A stretch of 53,204 nucleotides of DNA. Origin: Sutterella parvirubra YIT 11816 (GTDB lineage: Bacteria > Pseudomonadota > Gammaproteobacteria > Burkholderiales > Burkholderiaceae_F). The notes below the pieces were generated by a model. The model did not search any database. It was not told the DNA's origin and saw only the letters and a list, made by a program, of their open reading frames with translations. Below are positions 39,615 through 51,213 of this stretch, piece by piece (position 1 is the stretch's first letter; each line of letters starts with the position of its first letter). Both the position numbers and the translations under genes were made by a program. The DNA lies in contig NZ_JH604836.1 of NCBI RefSeq assembly GCF_000250875.1, forward strand, positions 1 through 53,204, written 5' to 3'.

Positions 39615-40487
39615 TTACTTCTGCACCGCAAAGGCGCCCACGCCGAGGCGCGCGCCCACGTCGGCGGCGGTGGAGCGCGCCGCTTCGACGCTCATCCCTT
39701 CGCCCACGACGACGCGGTAGAGGTTGCCGTCCTTGACGATGCGCACCCGCAGCGCGCGCCCCGAACTCGCCAGGACGGCTTCGGCGTGCGCGCCGAACTG
39801 CGCGGCGTTCCCGGCGTTCGAGAAGCTCCCGATCTGCGTCGACCAGCCCGAGCGGGGCGCGGTGACGACGGAGGAGACGTTCGACGCCGCCGACTGAACC
39901 ACATTTTCCACCTTCGTCGCCGCGGTGCGGGACGGATCCTTCCAGGCGCCCGAGGCGATCTGATCGTTGGTGAGGCGCTCGATGCGCACGCGCGCCGTGC
40001 CCTTCTCGACGTAGCCCAAGGACTTCGCTGCGGCGTAGGAGAGGTCGATCACGCGGTTGTGGAGGAACGGCCCGCGGTCGTTCACGCGCACGACGATCGA
40101 CTTCCCGTTTTCGAGGTTCGTCACGCGCGCGTACGAGGGCAGCGGCATCGTCGTGTGCGCGGCGCTCGCCGCGTACATGTCGTAGGTTTCCCCCGTGCTC
40201 GTCTTGTTGCCGTGGAACTGCTTCCCGTACCAGGAGCCGATCCCTTCCTGCACGAGGGGCAGGTCCGCCGTCATCGGGACGTAGCGTTTGCCGAGCACCG
40301 TGTAGGGGCGAAGCGAAGGCTTGTAGAAGGGTTCGACCTTGGGCGACGCGCCGTTCGCGGCGGAACCGCCCAGCACGGGCGGTCCGTCGTTCTGGTAGTA
40401 GCCGTTGTCGGAGCCGAAGAAGCTGCAGGCCGAGAGAAGCGAGACCGCGGCGCCCGTGAGGACGACGCGGATGAGGCGTTGACGCAT
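39615..40487 (-). CDS. rlpA: Septal ring lytic transglycosylase RlpA
   Basis: 290 residues from the ATG at 40487, with AGAGG eight bases before. Lipoprotein signal ending LLSACS (cysteine about 21), then the double-psi beta-barrel core (about 90-180, with GIGSWYGKQFHGNKTSTGE, RVNDRGPF and IDLSYAAAK), in which the catalytic Glu and Asp are present, and a C-terminal SPOR domain (about 215-290). RlpA cleaves denuded glycan strands at division sites. It is the last gene of the mre-mrd operon, a standard association. Confidence 0.94.
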   Translation of the reverse strand: MRQRLIRVVLTGAAVSLLSACSFFGSDNGYYQNDGPPVLGGSAANGASPKVEPFYKPSLRPYTVLGKRYVPMTADLPLVQEGIGSWYGKQFHGNKTSTGETYDMYAASAAHTTMPLPSYARVTNLENGKSIVVRVNDRGPFLHNRVIDLSYAAAKSLGYVEKGTARVRIERLTNDQIASGAWKDPSRTAATKVENVVQSAASNVSSVVTAPRSGWSTQIGSFSNAGNAAQFGAHAEAVLASSGRALRVRIVKDGNLYRVVVGEGMSVEAARSTAADVGARLGVGAFAVQK

Positions 40488-40516
40488 GTGTGCACCTCTG
40501 GAAGAAGTCCGGTCGG

Positions 40517-41632
40517 TTAGTTGTTCGGGTTCGCCCTGACTTCGGCGGAGATCGAGAGCAGGATCCCGGTCGAGACGCCCAGAATGAGGAGCGCCGTCCC
40601 GCCGTAGCTCATGAAGGGAAGCGGAACGCCCACGACGGGGAGAATGCCGCTCACCATGCCCATGTTGACGAAGGAGTAGGTAAAGAAGATCGAACCCAAG
40701 GCGCCGCCCAGCAGCCTCGAGAAGGTCGAGGGGGCCTGGGAGGCGATGTAGAAGCTGCGCGCGACGAGGCACGTGAAGAGGACGAGCAGAAGCGAGCAGC
40801 CGATGAAGCCGAACTCTTCGCCGTAGACCGCGAAGAGGAAGTCGCTCGTGCGCTCCGGAATGAAGTCGAGGTGGGCCTGCGTGCCCTCCATCCAGCCTTT
40901 CCCGGAGAGCCCGCCCGAGCCGATGGCGATCAGGGCCTGAATCGTGTGGAAGCCCTTCCCCAAGGGGTCGCTCGTGGGGTCGAGAAGCGTGAGGACGCGC
41001 TCGCGCTGGTAGTCGTGCATCATCGTCCAGACGATGGGGAGCATGCTCAGCCCACCGACGATCAGCACCGCGATCGCCTTCCAGTGAAGTCCCGCGAAGA
41101 AGATCACCGCGAAGCCGGCGGTGGCGACCAGAATCGAGGTCCCGAGGTCGGGCTGCTTCAGGATGAAGGCGACCGGCACCGCGAGCATCGCGAAGGCGGC
41201 GAGGTGGTCCCACCACGCCGCCGTTTCGCTCCGCTTGTGGTAGTACCAGGCGAGCATCATCGGGAGCGCCAGCTTCATGATTTCGGAGGGCTGAATGCGT
41301 ACGCCCACGTCGAGCCAGCGCGTGGCGCCCTTGACGGTGACGCCTGCGACGTGGGTCGCCGCCAGAAGCAGGCACCCGAGGACGAAGAGCGGCAGCGCGC
41401 TTTTCTCGAACCACTTCACGGGGGTGGCGGCGACGACGAACATCACCGACGCGGCGACGGCGATGTTTCGGATCTGGCCTTCGATGCGCCAGGGGAAGCT
41501 GTAGCCCGCGGAGAAGAGCGTCACGAACCCGATCGTCGTCAGCGTGATGACGAGCCCGAGGAGCATCAGGTCGACGCGCATCAGCCGGAAGACGATCCGG
41601 CGAAGGAGCAGCGGGAAGTCGAACCGTTTCAT
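40517..41632 (-). CDS. rodA: Rod shape-determining SEDS protein RodA
   Basis: 371 residues with about ten membrane helices. RodA polymerises lipid II glycan in the elongasome together with the PBP2 transpeptidase. Seen: KGATRWLDVG and QPSEIMKLALPM in the periplasmic loop, the helix with LKQPDLGTS, then PERTSDFLFAVYGEEFGF and MSYGGTALL near the end, the SEDS motifs with the catalytic Asp region. Its ATG overlaps the mrdA stop by four bases. Confidence 0.96.
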   Translation of the reverse strand: MKRFDFPLLLRRIVFRLMRVDLMLLGLVITLTTIGFVTLFSAGYSFPWRIEGQIRNIAVAASVMFVVAATPVKWFEKSALPLFVLGCLLLAATHVAGVTVKGATRWLDVGVRIQPSEIMKLALPMMLAWYYHKRSETAAWWDHLAAFAMLAVPVAFILKQPDLGTSILVATAGFAVIFFAGLHWKAIAVLIVGGLSMLPIVWTMMHDYQRERVLTLLDPTSDPLGKGFHTIQALIAIGSGGLSGKGWMEGTQAHLDFIPERTSDFLFAVYGEEFGFIGCSLLLVLFTCLVARSFYIASQAPSTFSRLLGGALGSIFFTYSFVNMGMVSGILPVVGVPLPFMSYGGTALLILGVSTGILLSISAEVRANPNN

Positions 41633-43593
41633 GGGGTGTTCTCCTTCTTCGGGGCGGAGGCTCGGGACGCGGGACGGGAGGCGGCCTTCGCAGGCTTGGC
41701 GGCGCCCGCACTGTGGGCGGGCATCGCCACGCCCTTCGGGGGCGGGAGCCCCAGGGCGTTCTCACCCGTCAGCCAATAGTCGATCGCGGTCTTCGCGACC
41801 GGGGCCGCGGCCTTCGCGCCGAAGCCGCCGTTCTCGACGAGCACCGCAATCGCGATCCGGGGCTTTTCGGCCGGCGCGAACGCGATGAAGAGTGCGTGGT
41901 CGTGGTGCTCGCGGCGGAGCTTCTTTTCGTCGTAGCGCGTGTCCTGTGCGATCGTCACCACCTGCGCGGTGCCGGTTTTGCCCGCGACCGAATAGGGGGC
42001 GTCGCGGAAGACCGCGCGGGCCGTACCCTTCTTCGTCACGTCGACCATGCCGGCGATGACGGCGTTCAAATGCGCGCGCTTGAGGTCCATCCGGAGCTTC
42101 GGCTCGCGCGAGGCGCGTTCGGTCGTCCCGGTGACGACGTCGGTGCGCGCTTCGACCAGGTGCGGCGTCATGACGGCGCCGCGGTTCGCGAGCGTCGCCG
42201 TCGCGTGCGCGAGCTGCAGGAGCGTGAACGCGTTGTAGCCCTGACCGATCCCGATCGAGGGCGTGTCGCCCACGTACCAGGGCTCGCCCACGCGGCGCTC
42301 CTTCCAGGCGCGGTTGGGGAGGATCCCCGTCTGTTCGCCCACGAGGTCGATCCCGGTCTTTTGACCGAACCCCCAGGGTTCCATGAAGTCGTGGATGCGG
42401 TCGACGCCCATCTGGGTCGCGAGCCAGTAGTAGTAGACGTCGGAGGAGACCTCGATCGACTTCCGGACGTTGACCGGGCCCTTGGGCGAGCCGGTCAGGT
42501 CGCGGAAGCGGTGCTTCCCGACCATGAAGCTCCCGGTGTCGAGGAGTTCGTAGTCGACGGTCGTCACGCCCGTCTCCAGCCCCGCCATCGCCATGAAGGG
42601 CTTGTAGGTCGAGCCGATCGGGTAGATCCCGCGCATGGCGCGGTTCAGAAGCGGCTTCGTCTCGGCGGTGTTCAGCTGGCTCCACGATTCCGGGTCGATC
42701 CCGCCCGGGAAGAGGTTCGGGTCGTAGGTGGGCATCGAGGCCATCGCGAGGATGCCGCCCGTCGAGGGTTCGATCGCGATCGCGGCGCCGGTGCGGCCCG
42801 CGAGCGCGTTCTCCAGCACCCGCTGCAGGTTCATGTCAACCGTGAGCGTGAGGTTCTTGCCGGGCTTCGGGGCTTCGAGCGAAAGCGAGCGCACGGCGTG
42901 GCCGCCCGCGGTCACTTCGAGGACTTCGTGACCGGGCGTGCCGTGGAGTTCCGCCTCGTAGCTGCGTTCCAGCCCCACCTTCCCGATGTCGCGGGAACCT
43001 TCGTAGAGCGCGAGGGAGCCTTCTTCGTCGAGGCGCTTCTTGTCGTTTTGCGAGATCGAGCCGATGTAGCCGATGAAGTGGCTCCCGACGGCGCCGTTCG
43101 GGTAGATGCGGCGCTCCAGCTGGTTGATCTCCACCCCGGGGAAGCGATGCTTCTGCGCGGTGAAGACGGCCATCTCCACGTCGGTGAGCTGCGTGCGGAT
43201 CGGAATGGAGTCGTAGCGGTTGAAGTCTTCGCGCAGGCGCTTGAAGCGTCGGCGGTCCGCCGGCGTGATCGTGACGACCGTCGAGAGTTCGTCGATCGTC
43301 TTCTCGATGTCCTTCACGCGGTCCGGGGTGATTTCGAGCGAATACTCGAGTTCGTTCCCGGCGACCAAGGTCCCGTTCCGGTCGAAGATGAGCCCGCGCG
43401 AACCCTGGCTCGTCACGGCGACGGTGCGGTTCTTCTCCGCGCGCTCGGCGTAGTTCTCACGGTTGAAGAGCTGCAGCCACGCAAAGCGCGTGAAGAGCAC
43501 CAGGTAGAGGAAGACGGCGATGCCGAGCGCCCAGACGAGGCGCACCCGGAAGGGGCGCACGCTCGGGTCTTCGGCCTTGAAGTCGAATTCCAT
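41629..43593 (-). CDS. mrdA: Penicillin-binding protein 2 (elongation transpeptidase)
   Basis: 654 residues, class B PBP: an N-terminal membrane anchor (about 18-38), the dimer domain (about 60-200), and a transpeptidase domain with SxxK in GSTYKPFMAM, SSD in EVSSDVYYYW and KTG in VAGKTGTAQVV, all intact. It ends in a Lys/Ala/Pro-rich tail. Cross-links peptidoglycan for rod elongation with RodA. It follows mreD by four bases. Confidence 0.96.
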   Translation of the reverse strand: MEFDFKAEDPSVRPFRVRLVWALGIAVFLYLVLFTRFAWLQLFNRENYAERAEKNRTVAVTSQGSRGLIFDRNGTLVAGNELEYSLEITPDRVKDIEKTIDELSTVVTITPADRRRFKRLREDFNRYDSIPIRTQLTDVEMAVFTAQKHRFPGVEINQLERRIYPNGAVGSHFIGYIGSISQNDKKRLDEEGSLALYEGSRDIGKVGLERSYEAELHGTPGHEVLEVTAGGHAVRSLSLEAPKPGKNLTLTVDMNLQRVLENALAGRTGAAIAIEPSTGGILAMASMPTYDPNLFPGGIDPESWSQLNTAETKPLLNRAMRGIYPIGSTYKPFMAMAGLETGVTTVDYELLDTGSFMVGKHRFRDLTGSPKGPVNVRKSIEVSSDVYYYWLATQMGVDRIHDFMEPWGFGQKTGIDLVGEQTGILPNRAWKERRVGEPWYVGDTPSIGIGQGYNAFTLLQLAHATATLANRGAVMTPHLVEARTDVVTGTTERASREPKLRMDLKRAHLNAVIAGMVDVTKKGTARAVFRDAPYSVAGKTGTAQVVTIAQDTRYDEKKLRREHHDHALFIAFAPAEKPRIAIAVLVENGGFGAKAAAPVAKTAIDYWLTGENALGLPPPKGVAMPAHSAGAAKPAKAASRPASRASAPKKENTP

Positions 43594-43597
43594 GGCG

Positions 43598-44122
43598 TCA
43601 GGTCCGCGCCGAGCGGCGCTGCGAGGTTTGGAGCGCGTAGGACCAGAGGGGCCAGATGAGGGCGCCGGTCACGGGCTGCAGGAACCACATCGGCTCGGGA
43701 AGGATGTTGTCCAACCAGAGACGTACGACGAGAACGGTGAGGTGCGCGATGAAGAGAAGCGGAAGGACGTGGAGCGCCTGCCCGACGGGGCCGAACCAGG
43801 GCACGCGCCGGTGGAGCCAGTAGGCGAGGTAGGCGAGCGTCACGTAGGCGAGCGCCTGCTGCCCCAGGACGCTTCCGTTCAGAACGTCCATGAGGAGCCC
43901 GCAGGCGAAGGCCGCGAACATGCCGACGCTTCTCGGCTGCCAGATGCACCAGTAGACGAGCGTCACCGCGATGAAGTCGGGCGTCCACATGAGCTCGCCG
44001 CTCATCGTCGCGATGTTGAGGACGTACGCCGCGAAGAACGTGAAGAGGATCCAGCGCCAGCCCGCCGGACGGCGGAGCTCTTCGCGCGGGGCGTCGGGAC
44101 CGGAAAAGTCGTATGCGCTCAT
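43598..44122 (-). CDS. mreD: Rod shape-determining protein MreD
   Basis: 174 residues with about five membrane helices, standard for MreD. Sequence conservation is low in the family; the call is backed by position between mreC and mrdA and by the helix block FAAFACGLLMDVLNGSVLGQQAL, typical of MreD. Its ATG overlaps the mreC stop by four bases. MreD is an inner-membrane partner of MreC in the elongasome. Confidence 0.93.
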   Translation of the reverse strand: MSAYDFSGPDAPREELRRPAGWRWILFTFFAAYVLNIATMSGELMWTPDFIAVTLVYWCIWQPRSVGMFAAFACGLLMDVLNGSVLGQQALAYVTLAYLAYWLHRRVPWFGPVGQALHVLPLLFIAHLTVLVVRLWLDNILPEPMWFLQPVTGALIWPLWSYALQTSQRRSART

Positions 44123-45015
44123 CGGCGGCGTCTCCGCTCAAAAGGCTGCTTCTCTTCGGTTTGGGCTTCCAGGGCCGCCGTCGGGTTCGGGTCGACGAGG
44201 ATCACCGTCGCGAACTGGATGTCGTCCGTGATGGCGCCGGGCGAGGCGCTCACGCGCTGGTAGGTTTCGCCGGGCGTGTGCGTGACGGAGGTCACCGTCG
44301 CGACGGCGATGTTGCGCGGGAAGATCTTGTCGAAGCCCGAGGTCACCAAACGATCGCCGGCGCGCAGGTCGTCGTCCTGGCGCACGAAGAGGAGGTCGAG
44401 CTCGGGCTCGCCCGTGCCGGTCGCGATGTAGTGCACGCCCGTGCGTTCGTTGACGACGGAAATCTGCTGGTGCTGCTCGGTCAGAAGCCGCACTTCGGCC
44501 TGGTGGAGCACCGTGCGGTTGACCTGCCCTAAAACGCCGTAGACCCCGATCACGGGCATGCCGGTGACGAGCCCGTCGCGCTCGCCCAGGTTGATCTGAA
44601 GGCGCGAGACGAAGGGGTCCGAGACGCGTCCCAGAACTTCGGCGGTCTTCGTGTGGCTCGTCGTGCGGGGGACCGCCTCGACGAGGCTCCGCAAGCGCGC
44701 GTTTTCGACTTCGAGTTCGTTCAGACGCGCGGCGCGCAGGAGCAGAAGCTGGTTTTCTTCCTTGAGGCGCTGATTCTCGTCCGAGAGCGTGCGCTTGCTC
44801 GTGAAGTAGTTTTCGTACTCACCGATGAAGCGCGCGGGCGCGGCCACCACTTCGACGAGCGGCGTCGTGAAGCTCACGAGCGCGCTCCGGAAGCCGTCCA
44901 CCGCCCGGAGGCGTCCGTCGACGAGGATGAGGATGATGGCGGCCAGAACGCTCAGAAGAAAGCGGATTCTGACCGACATCCCCTGCCGGAAGAGCGGCGG
45001 TGGACCGTATTCCAT
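44119..45015 (-). CDS. mreC: Rod shape-determining protein MreC
   Basis: 298 residues: an N-terminal membrane helix (about 13-32), a coiled coil (about 70-105), and the two-lobed periplasmic beta-barrel domain with VTGMPVIGVYGVLGQV, TGTGEPELDLLFV and DRLVTSGFDKIFPRNI. MreC dimers activate PBP2. It starts one base after mreB ends, and is coupled to mreD. Confidence 0.96.
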   Translation of the reverse strand: MEYGPPPLFRQGMSVRIRFLLSVLAAIILILVDGRLRAVDGFRSALVSFTTPLVEVVAAPARFIGEYENYFTSKRTLSDENQRLKEENQLLLLRAARLNELEVENARLRSLVEAVPRTTSHTKTAEVLGRVSDPFVSRLQINLGERDGLVTGMPVIGVYGVLGQVNRTVLHQAEVRLLTEQHQQISVVNERTGVHYIATGTGEPELDLLFVRQDDDLRAGDRLVTSGFDKIFPRNIAVATVTSVTHTPGETYQRVSASPGAITDDIQFATVILVDPNPTAALEAQTEEKQPFERRRRR

Positions 45016-45016
45016 C

Positions 45017-46165
<1,149 letters not shown>

Positions 46166-46314
46166 TCAATGATAAACTAAGCCACCTACCGTCGTCGCCG
46201 GAGGACCCGCGGTGTGATCCGCGGAGCTGTATGGGAGTGTTGCTGCACGACGCATGCCTCATTTCACCCCGTTCCCGGCGGCCTCTCTCCTACTCCCTCA
46301 CGGAAAGCAAGACT

Positions 46315-46602
46315 ATGTCCCTAAGCATGGACGACATCCGGCGGATTGCCGATCTCGGCCGCATCGACCTCAGCGACGAGCAGATGCGGGTCATTCAGGG
46401 CGAATTGAACGACATCTTCGGCATGATCGAGCGCATCCGCTCGGTCGACACCGAAGGCGTCGCCCCCATGCCCAACCCTCATGACGGCGTGCAGCGCCTG
46501 CGCGAGGACGTCGTGAGCGAGCCGGAAAACCGCGAGGAGAACATGAAGAACGCCCCCGAACAGACGGAGGGCTGCTTCCTCGTTCCCCAGGTCATCGAAT
46601 AA
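46315..46602 (+). CDS. gatC: Asp/Glu-tRNA amidotransferase subunit C
   Basis: 95 residues from the ATG at 46315. The typical small GatC pattern is seen: an N-terminal helix pair (DIRRIADLGRIDLSDEQM, IFGMIERI) then the extended VDTEGVAPMPNPHDGVQRLRED, ending FLVPQVIE. It holds GatA and GatB together. It opens the gatCAB operon, divergent from mreB; the 254-base gap between them holds a promoter region in which I cannot single out one site. Confidence 0.95.
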   Translation: MSLSMDDIRRIADLGRIDLSDEQMRVIQGELNDIFGMIERIRSVDTEGVAPMPNPHDGVQRLREDVVSEPENREENMKNAPEQTEGCFLVPQVIE

Positions 46603-46614
46603 GGGTCACACGTC

Positions 46615-48072
46615 ATGCAGGACATCACTTTCTCGAGCGTCGCGTCGCTTTCCCGCGCGCTTCAGGCCCGCGAGGTTTCCGCCGTGGAACTCGCGGAACA
46701 CTACCTCGGGCGCATCGAAGCGCACCGCGGCCTCAACGCCTTCCTCGACGTGCGCCCCGAAGCGACGTTGGAGGAAGCCCGCGCCGCGGATGAGCGCATC
46801 GCCAAGGGTGAGGCCGGCCCTCTGACGGGCATCCCCATCGCCCACAAGGACATCTTCGTCACCCGCAAGTGGGCTTCCACCGCGGCGAGCAAAATGTTGG
46901 AGGGCTACATGAGCCCCTTCGACGCGACCGTCGTCAAGAAGCTCGCCGACGCCGGCATGGTGTGCTTGGGCAAGCTCAACTGCGACGAATTCGCCATGGG
47001 CTCGGGGAACGAAAACTCCGCCTTCGGCAAGGTCTACAACCCGTGGGACGCGAACGCCGTTCCGGGCGGGAGCTCCGGCGGGAGTTCCGCCGCGATCGCC
47101 GCGGGGCTCGCCCCGATCGCGACCGGCACCGACACCGGCGGTTCGATCCGCGAACCGGCGGCCTTCACTGGCGTGACCGGCATCAAGCCCACCTACGGGC
47201 GTCCGTCGCGTCTCGGCATGATCGCCTTCGCGTCGTCGCTCGACACGGCGGGCCTTCTCGGCCACACCGCCGAAGACTGCGCGATGGTGTTGGGCAGCAT
47301 GGTGGGCTTCGACCCGTACGATTCGACGAGCGTCGAGAAGCCCACGGAAGACTTCACGCGTGACCTGAACGCCGGCGTCAAGGGCCTGCGCATCGGCGTG
47401 CCGCGCGCCTGGATGGGTGAAGGGCTCGACCCGGAAGTCGCCGCTTCGATCGAAAACGTCATCGACTTCTACCGCCGCGAAGGCGCCGAAATCGTCGACA
47501 TCAAGCTTGAGAAGGCCGAGTTGGGCGTTCCGGTCTATTACGTCGTCGCCTGCGCCGAAGCGAGCTCGAACCTCTCGCGCTTCGACGGCGTGCGCTACGG
47601 CCACCGCGCCGCCCAGTACGAAGACATCGTCGACATGATGAAGCGCTCGCGAAACGAAGGCTTCGGCCCCGAACCGAAGCGCCGCATCATGATCGGCACG
47701 TACGTGCTCTCGCACGGCTACTACGACGCCTACTACCTCAAAGCCCAGCGCGTGCGCCGCCTCATCGCGGAAGAATTCCATCAGACCTTCCGCTCGGTCG
47801 ACGCGATCCTCTGCCCGATCACGACCGGCACGGCCTACGACTTCGGCGCCAACGCCGACCCCGTGAGCGCGTACCTCTCCGACCTCTACACGGTGCCCGG
47901 CAGCCTCGCGGGGCTCCCCGGCCTCTCGATGCCCTGCGGCATCCACTCGAACGGCCGTCCGATCGGCGTGCAGCTCCTCGGCGAGCACTTCACCGAAGCG
48001 CGCCTGCTCGGCATGTGCGCGCACTGGCAGCGCGCCACCGACTGGCACGCCCGTCACCCCGCAGGCTACTAA
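46615..48072 (+). CDS. gatA: Asp/Glu-tRNA amidotransferase subunit A
   Basis: 485 residues. Amidase-signature enzyme that frees ammonia from glutamine or asparagine for the GatB reaction. The catalytic triad is visible: Lys78 in IPIAHKDIF, cis-Ser153 in [11 protein letters not shown], and Ser177 in [12 protein letters not shown]. Twelve bases follow gatC and twenty precede gatB. Together the three subunits convert mischarged Glu-tRNA(Gln) and/or Asp-tRNA(Asn). Confidence 0.97.
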   Translation: MQDITFSSVASLSRALQAREVSAVELAEHYLGRIEAHRGLNAFLDVRPEATLEEARAADERIAKGEAGPLTGIPIAHKDIFVTRKWASTAASKMLEGYMSPFDATVVKKLADAGMVCLGKLNCDEFAMGSGNENSAFGKVYNPWDANAVPGGSSGGSSAAIAAGLAPIATGTDTGGSIREPAAFTGVTGIKPTYGRPSRLGMIAFASSLDTAGLLGHTAEDCAMVLGSMVGFDPYDSTSVEKPTEDFTRDLNAGVKGLRIGVPRAWMGEGLDPEVAASIENVIDFYRREGAEIVDIKLEKAELGVPVYYVVACAEASSNLSRFDGVRYGHRAAQYEDIVDMMKRSRNEGFGPEPKRRIMIGTYVLSHGYYDAYYLKAQRVRRLIAEEFHQTFRSVDAILCPITTGTAYDFGANADPVSAYLSDLYTVPGSLAGLPGLSMPCGIHSNGRPIGVQLLGEHFTEARLLGMCAHWQRATDWHARHPAGY

Positions 48073-48092
48073 TTCGACGAGGAACCGCAATC

Positions 48093-49541
48093 ATGCAGTG
48101 GGAAGTTGTCATCGGTCTTGAGACGCACGTTCAGCTCTCGACCCATTCCAAGATTTTCTCCGGCGCGCCCCGTCAGTTCGGCGACGCGCCCAACACGAAC
48201 GCCTGCTTCATCGACATGGCGCTCCCGGGGAGCCTCCCGGTCCTGAACCGCGGCGCCGTCGAGCGCGCGATCCGCTTCGGTCTCGCGATCGACGCGAAGG
48301 TGGCGAACCACTCGGTCTTCGACCGCAAGAACTACTTCTATCCGGACCTTCCGAAGGGCTACCAGATCAGCCAGTTCGAACTTCCCGTCGTCGTGGGCGG
48401 CAAGCTCACGTTCGCGGTGGAGCCGAAAAAGGGCGACCCCTACATGAAGACGATCAACCTCACGCGCGCCCACCTCGAAGAGGACGCGGGGAAGTCGATC
48501 CACGGTCTCGTGCAGGGGAGCTCCGGCATCGACCTCAACCGCGCCGGCACGCCCCTTCTGGAAATCGTGACGGAGCCGGAACTGAGGAGTTCCGCCGAAG
48601 CCGTGGGCTACGCCCGCGCGCTCCACGCGCTCGTCGTCTGGCTCGGGATTTCCGACGGCAACATGCAGGAAGGGAACTTCCGCTGCGACGCCAACGTGTC
48701 GGTCCGCCCGGCGGGTTCGACCGAATTCGGAACGCGCTGCGAAATCAAGAATCTCAACAGCTTCCGCTTCCTCCAGGAAGCGATCGACTTCGAGGTCCGC
48801 CGCCAGATCGAATTGATCGAGGACGGCGGCAAGGTCGTGCAGGCGACGCGCCTCTACGACCCCGACAAGGGCGAAACGCGCCAGATGCGCACGAAGGAAG
48901 ACTCGATGGACTACCGGTACTTCCCGGATCCCGATCTTCTCCCCTTGACGATCTCGGACGAGTGGATCGCCCGCGTCAAGGACGAAATGCCTGAGCTGCC
49001 GCATGAGCTTCGCGCCCGCATGGCGAAGGACTTCGGGCTTTCCGACTACGACGCGTCGATTCTCACCGCCTCGCGCGACATCGCCGACTACTACCTCGGC
49101 GTCGCCGAAGCCGCCCCCGACAAGAAGATCGCCGCCAACTGGGTGATGGGCGAAGTCTCCGCCGCCGTCAATCAGACGGAAGGCATGAGCTTCGCGGAAG
49201 CCCCCGTCGCGCCCGCCGTCCTCGCGAAGATCCTCGCGAGGATCGCCGACGGCACGATCAACCAGAAGGGTGCGAAGGAAGTCTTCGCGGCCGTCTGGGC
49301 GGGCGAAGGCACGGACGTCGACGCCGTGATCGAGGCGAAGGGTCTGAAGCAGATTTCGGACGCGGGCGCCCTTGAAGCGATCATCGACGAAGTGCTCCGC
49401 GACAACGCGAAGTCGGTCGAAGAATTCCGCGCTGGCAAGGAAAAGGCCTTCAACGCGCTCGTGGGTCAGTGCATGAAGAAGACCCGCGGCAAGGCGAACC
49501 CCGCGCAGGTGAACGAGCTTCTCCGTAAGAAGCTCGGCTGA
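48093..49541 (+). CDS. gatB: Asp/Glu-tRNA amidotransferase subunit B
   Basis: 482 residues from the ATG at 48093, with GAGGAA before it. It has the family start [18 protein letters not shown], the kinase-like cradle domain ([26 protein letters not shown]), [13 protein letters not shown], and the C-terminal helical and YqeY-type tail domains. GatB phosphorylates the mischarged amino acid and transfers ammonia. Followed by a strong terminator. Confidence 0.97.
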   Translation: MQWEVVIGLETHVQLSTHSKIFSGAPRQFGDAPNTNACFIDMALPGSLPVLNRGAVERAIRFGLAIDAKVANHSVFDRKNYFYPDLPKGYQISQFELPVVVGGKLTFAVEPKKGDPYMKTINLTRAHLEEDAGKSIHGLVQGSSGIDLNRAGTPLLEIVTEPELRSSAEAVGYARALHALVVWLGISDGNMQEGNFRCDANVSVRPAGSTEFGTRCEIKNLNSFRFLQEAIDFEVRRQIELIEDGGKVVQATRLYDPDKGETRQMRTKEDSMDYRYFPDPDLLPLTISDEWIARVKDEMPELPHELRARMAKDFGLSDYDASILTASRDIADYYLGVAEAAPDKKIAANWVMGEVSAAVNQTEGMSFAEAPVAPAVLAKILARIADGTINQKGAKEVFAAVWAGEGTDVDAVIEAKGLKQISDAGALEAIIDEVLRDNAKSVEEFRAGKEKAFNALVGQCMKKTRGKANPAQVNELLRKKLG

Positions 49542-49564
49542 GGCTGAAGGGGAACCCCAAGCAC

Positions 49565-49594
49565 GAAAAAACCGGCCTCGCGGCCGGTTTTTTC
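49565..49594. terminator. Bidirectional terminator between gatB and pyrE
   Basis: A perfect 13-bp stem GAAAAAACCGGCC/GGCCGGTTTTTTC with the loop TCGC carries an A-run on the left and a T-run on the right, serving gatB (plus) and pyrE (minus). Confidence 0.9.
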
Positions 49595-49613
49595 ACGGAT
49601 CCTGCGGGAGGAA

Positions 49614-50291
49614 TCAGGCGCCGTAGCGCTCACGGTAGGCGGCGACGGCCGGGCGGAACTGCGCCACGGCGCGGGCCTTTTCCGAGTCGCCTTCCATGAA
49701 GGCGAGAAGGTCCTTCAAGGAGATGATCGAGACGACGTTGAAGCCGAAGGTCTTCTCGACGTCCTGCACCGCGGAGGTTTCGGTCATCTCGACGGCGTTG
49801 CCGCCCTTTTCCTGACGGTCGAGGGCGATGAGCACGCCCGCGGGCGTCGCGCCGTTCGCCTGGATCATCGCGACGGATTCGCGCACCGAGGTCCCCGCGG
49901 AAATGACGTCGTCGATGATGACGACCTTGCCCTTGAGCGGCGCACCCACGATCGTGCCGCCTTCGCCGTGGTCCTTCGCTTCCTTGCGGTTGAAGGCCCA
50001 AGGCACGTCGCAGCCCAGACGCGCGAGGTTCGTCGCCACGCTCGCCGCAAGGGGGATCCCCTTGTAGGCGGGCCCGAAGATCATGTCGAACTCGATGCGG
50101 CCTTCGTTGCGGGCGGCGAGAAGCGTCTCGGCGTAGAAGCGCCCGAGCGTATCGAGAAGGGCGCCCGTGTTGAAGAGGCCCGCGTTGAAGAAGTAGGGCG
50201 AGAGGCGGCCGGCCTTCGTCTTGAATTCGCCGAAGCGAAGGACGTTCGCATCAAGGGCGAACTCGATGAACTGTTGCTGGATGGACTGCAT
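49614..50291 (-). CDS. pyrE: Orotate phosphoribosyltransferase
   Basis: 225 residues from the ATG at 50291; the longer upstream reading is not PyrE-like. It makes orotidine monophosphate from orotate and PRPP in pyrimidine synthesis. Seen: the start [18 protein letters not shown], substrate loop [24 protein letters not shown], the catalytic loop [12 protein letters not shown], and the PRPP-binding [17 protein letters not shown]. Divergent from exoA, the usual betaproteobacterial neighbour. Confidence 0.97.
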   Translation of the reverse strand: MQSIQQQFIEFALDANVLRFGEFKTKAGRLSPYFFNAGLFNTGALLDTLGRFYAETLLAARNEGRIEFDMIFGPAYKGIPLAASVATNLARLGCDVPWAFNRKEAKDHGEGGTIVGAPLKGKVVIIDDVISAGTSVRESVAMIQANGATPAGVLIALDRQEKGGNAVEMTETSAVQDVEKTFGFNVVSIISLKDLLAFMEGDSEKARAVAQFRPAVAAYRERYGA

Positions 50292-50421
50292 GGGTGAAGA
50301 ATGCGGGGAAATATCGCGACACGACGCCGGGACCGAAAACCGGTGTACCGGGCGGCATGCGGTTGGAAGAATCAGTAAATTATAGGACACCCGATTTTTG
50401 AACTTTCGCTGGAACCTCCCC

Positions 50422-51213
50422 ATGTACCGCATCGTCACGGTCAATGCCAACGGCATCCGCTCCGCCCACAAGAAGGGCCTTCTCGAATGGTTTCTCGCGT
50501 CGGACGCCGACGTGCTCTGCATGCAGGAAGTGAGGGCGGGCGCGGACGACGTTCCCGCCGCGTGGGCCGAGATTCCGGGCTACCACGCGTACTTCCACCC
50601 CGCCGAAAAGAAGGGCTACTCGGGCTGCGCCCTCTGGTGCCGCGAAGAGCCCCGCGAGGTGCGTACGGGCTTCGGGGGCGAATTCGACGCCGAAGGGCGC
50701 TTCGTGGAGGCCGACTTCGGCACCCACATCGTGATGTCGGCCTACTTCCCGTCGGGAACTTCCGGGGACGAACGTCAGGCGGCCAAGTACCGCTTTCTCG
50801 ACCAGTTCCTCGACTACGTCGAGCGCCGCCGCGCGGAAGGCCGCGAGATCGTCTTCTGCGGCGACGTCAACATCGCCCACAAGGAAATCGACCTCAAGAA
50901 CTGGAAGGGGAACATGAAGAATTCCGGGTTCCTCCCGGAAGAGCGCGCCTGGATGACGAAGCTCCTCTCGGAGCACGACTGGCGCGACGTCTTCCGCCTT
51001 CTGGACCCCCGGCCCGATCAGTACACCTGGTGGAGCCAGCGCGGGCAGGCCCGCGCGAAGAACGTCGGTTGGCGCATCGACTATCAGATCGCGACCCCGC
51101 TTCTCGCCTCCTGCGCCCGCGCGACCTCGATCTACAAGGACGAGAAGTTCTCGGACCACGCGCCGCTCACGGTCGACTACGACCTCGGCGCCCTGACCGC
51201 CGGAGGCCGCTGA
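50422..51213 (+). CDS. exoA: Exodeoxyribonuclease III family protein
   Basis: 263 residues from the ATG at 50422; an in-frame TTG at 50398 is less likely. Seen: the EEP-fold motifs VNANGIRSA (near start), CMQEVRA with the metal Glu, CGDVNIAH, and the late GWRIDYQI and [10 protein letters not shown] with Asp-His. This is an AP endonuclease/3'-5' exonuclease acting in base excision repair. Its stop overlaps the rsuA start (TGATG). Confidence 0.95.
   Translation: MYRIVTVNANGIRSAHKKGLLEWFLASDADVLCMQEVRAGADDVPAAWAEIPGYHAYFHPAEKKGYSGCALWCREEPREVRTGFGGEFDAEGRFVEADFGTHIVMSAYFPSGTSGDERQAAKYRFLDQFLDYVERRRAEGREIVFCGDVNIAHKEIDLKNWKGNMKNSGFLPEERAWMTKLLSEHDWRDVFRLLDPRPDQYTWWSQRGQARAKNVGWRIDYQIATPLLASCARATSIYKDEKFSDHAPLTVDYDLGALTAGGR

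Noticed and set aside
38289..40520. A 743-codon plus-strand frame opposite the M20 peptidase and rlpA
   Set aside because: Low-complexity Arg/Ala/Gly-rich translation, antisense to two convincing genes.
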